From: Calorimonas adulescens
Lineage (GTDB): Bacteria > Bacillota > Thermoanaerobacteria > Thermoanaerobacterales > UBA4877
Direction: 5' to 3'
NCBI RefSeq assembly: GCF_008274215.1
Contig: NZ_VTPS01000006.1
Location: 1 to 64,000 of the forward strand
Length of the DNA stretch: 64,000 nt
Shown here: piece after piece, positions 63,400 to 64,000 of the stretch
Layout: each line of letters opens with the position of its first letter
How positions within the stretch are numbered: position 1 is the stretch's first letter
The notes under the pieces: model-generated
What the model was told of the DNA's origin: nothing
The model's input: only the letters and a program-made list of their open reading frames with translations
The model's database searches: none
Position numbers and translations under genes: made by a program

Positions 63400-64000
63400 T
63401 TGAATCCAATTAAAAGAAAAAAAATTACAATGAGAGATATTGCTGACGTGCTGAACCTGTCAGTTAATGCTGTCTCACTGGCTTTAAATGATAAAGTGGG
63501 TGTGAGCGAAGAAACAAGGAATTTGGTTATAAAAACTGCGGACGAAATGGGGTATTTCGATGAAAATCCCTCTTTTATTGCCAGGAATCGCCTCAGGAAT
63601 ATCTGCCTAATGGTTGAAGAGAGAAATTTTCGCGATACTCATTTTTATACGAAGGTAATTTTAGGAATAGAAAATGAGGCTAAAAGAAATGATTATGATA
63701 TTTTAGTAAACTTCATGACCAGTGATAAGTTTGAGATTCCATCAAGCGTTGAGAGGAGGAAGGTCTCTGGAGTTATAGTTGTAGGTACTATAAAAGATGA
63801 ACATCTTGAAAAATTATTGAAGTATGATATACCAACTGTCCTTGTTGACCATTGTTCATTTACTATAAGTACAGATGCTGTATTAACTCAAAATATGTCC
63901 GGATCATATATGGCAACGCAATATCTTATTCGAAAAGGACATACACAAATAGGTTTTTTTGGTGAAATCGATTTTTCTTTAAGTTTTAAAGAAAGATGGT
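63400..64000 (+). CDS. LacI/GalR-family transcriptional regulator (partial, runs off the window)
   Basis: About 200 codons are visible. The HTH is ITMRDIADVLNLSVNAVSLA (about 10-29) and the sensor domain includes SGVIVVGTIKDEHLEKLLKY and IRKGHTQIGFFGE. The start is TTG 63400 with AGAGGTG 7 nt upstream, or ATG 63430. The gene continues beyond base 64000, so its target operon is outside the window. Autoregulation is suggested by the paired TTCAAGTAAA elements at its promoter. Confidence 0.85.
   Translation, partial: MNPIKRKKITMRDIADVLNLSVNAVSLALNDKVGVSEETRNLVIKTADEMGYFDENPSFIARNRLRNICLMVEERNFRDTHFYTKVILGIENEAKRNDYDILVNFMTSDKFEIPSSVERRKVSGVIVVGTIKDEHLEKLLKYDIPTVLVDHCSFTISTDAVLTQNMSGSYMATQYLIRKGHTQIGFFGEIDFSLSFKERW

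Overview
The window looks like the chromosome of a low-to-moderate-GC Gram-positive, most likely a saccharolytic and peptidolytic, probably thermophilic, anaerobe of the Clostridia (Thermoanaerobacterales-like). This rests on purine-rich ribosome binding sites, heavy use of AGG/AGA for Arg and ATA for Ile, lipoproteins of Gram-positive type, a class 1B dihydroorotate dehydrogenase, monofunctional AroH chorismate mutase, and the mix of ISLre2, IS1634 and TnpB remnants. The genus cannot be fixed from sequence reading alone. No rRNA, tRNA or CRISPR array was seen.

Layout. 1-5.97 kb: an oligopeptide ABC importer (oppBCDF, a small membrane protein, a terminator, then a separately promoted oppA). 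6.2-7.4 kb: an MFS exporter, followed by a NanE remnant. 7.7-16.7 kb: a maltodextrin locus with LacI-type operators, binding protein and two permeases, an intracellular GH13 neopullulanase/cyclomaltodextrinase, a ruined secreted amylase, a LacI-family regulator and a GH31 alpha-glucosidase. 16.7-38.0 kb: a genome-defence block with a Dam-type methyltransferase, a decayed type III CRISPR-like RAMP gene, a DUF4160/DUF2442 pair, an IS1634 transposase tail, a complete type 3 BREX operon (brxF-brxC-pglX-brxC2-brxH-pglZ-brxA), a broken ISLre2 element and a beta-class methyltransferase. 38.0-41.8 kb: chorismate mutase, a radical SAM protein and an unusual chemoreceptor fused to a PhnD-like binding domain. 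41.9-52.3 kb: a pyroglutamate/peptide utilisation cluster (DUF969/DUF979 permease, pyroglutamyl peptidase, 5-oxoprolinase PxpABC, a giant M14 peptidase, a second OppA). 52.6-54.2 kb: a Crp/Fnr regulator and decayed VapBC. 54.3-57.3 kb: pyrD and pyrC on the minus strand. 57.3-63.0 kb: cyclase-family hydrolase, UBA/DUF4342 protein, Na+/solute symporter, CBS-DRTGG family II pyrophosphatase and a split ThrE-type exporter. The window ends inside a second LacI-family regulator.

The two most notable signals are these. (1) The BREX type 3 operon carries two full-length, divergent BrxC ATPases, one on each side of pglX. Its PglX has an AT-rich mosaic segment and a Val where the catalytic (D/N/S)PP(F/Y) motif normally has its first residue. 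(2) A 9-bp palindrome, GGCCWGGCC, occurs 39 times by hand count across the window, in every reading frame and mostly inside genes, where well under one is expected by chance. It is absent from the IS remnants and the most AT-rich accessory stretches. It resembles the highly iterated palindromes of cyanobacteria in behaviour but not in sequence.
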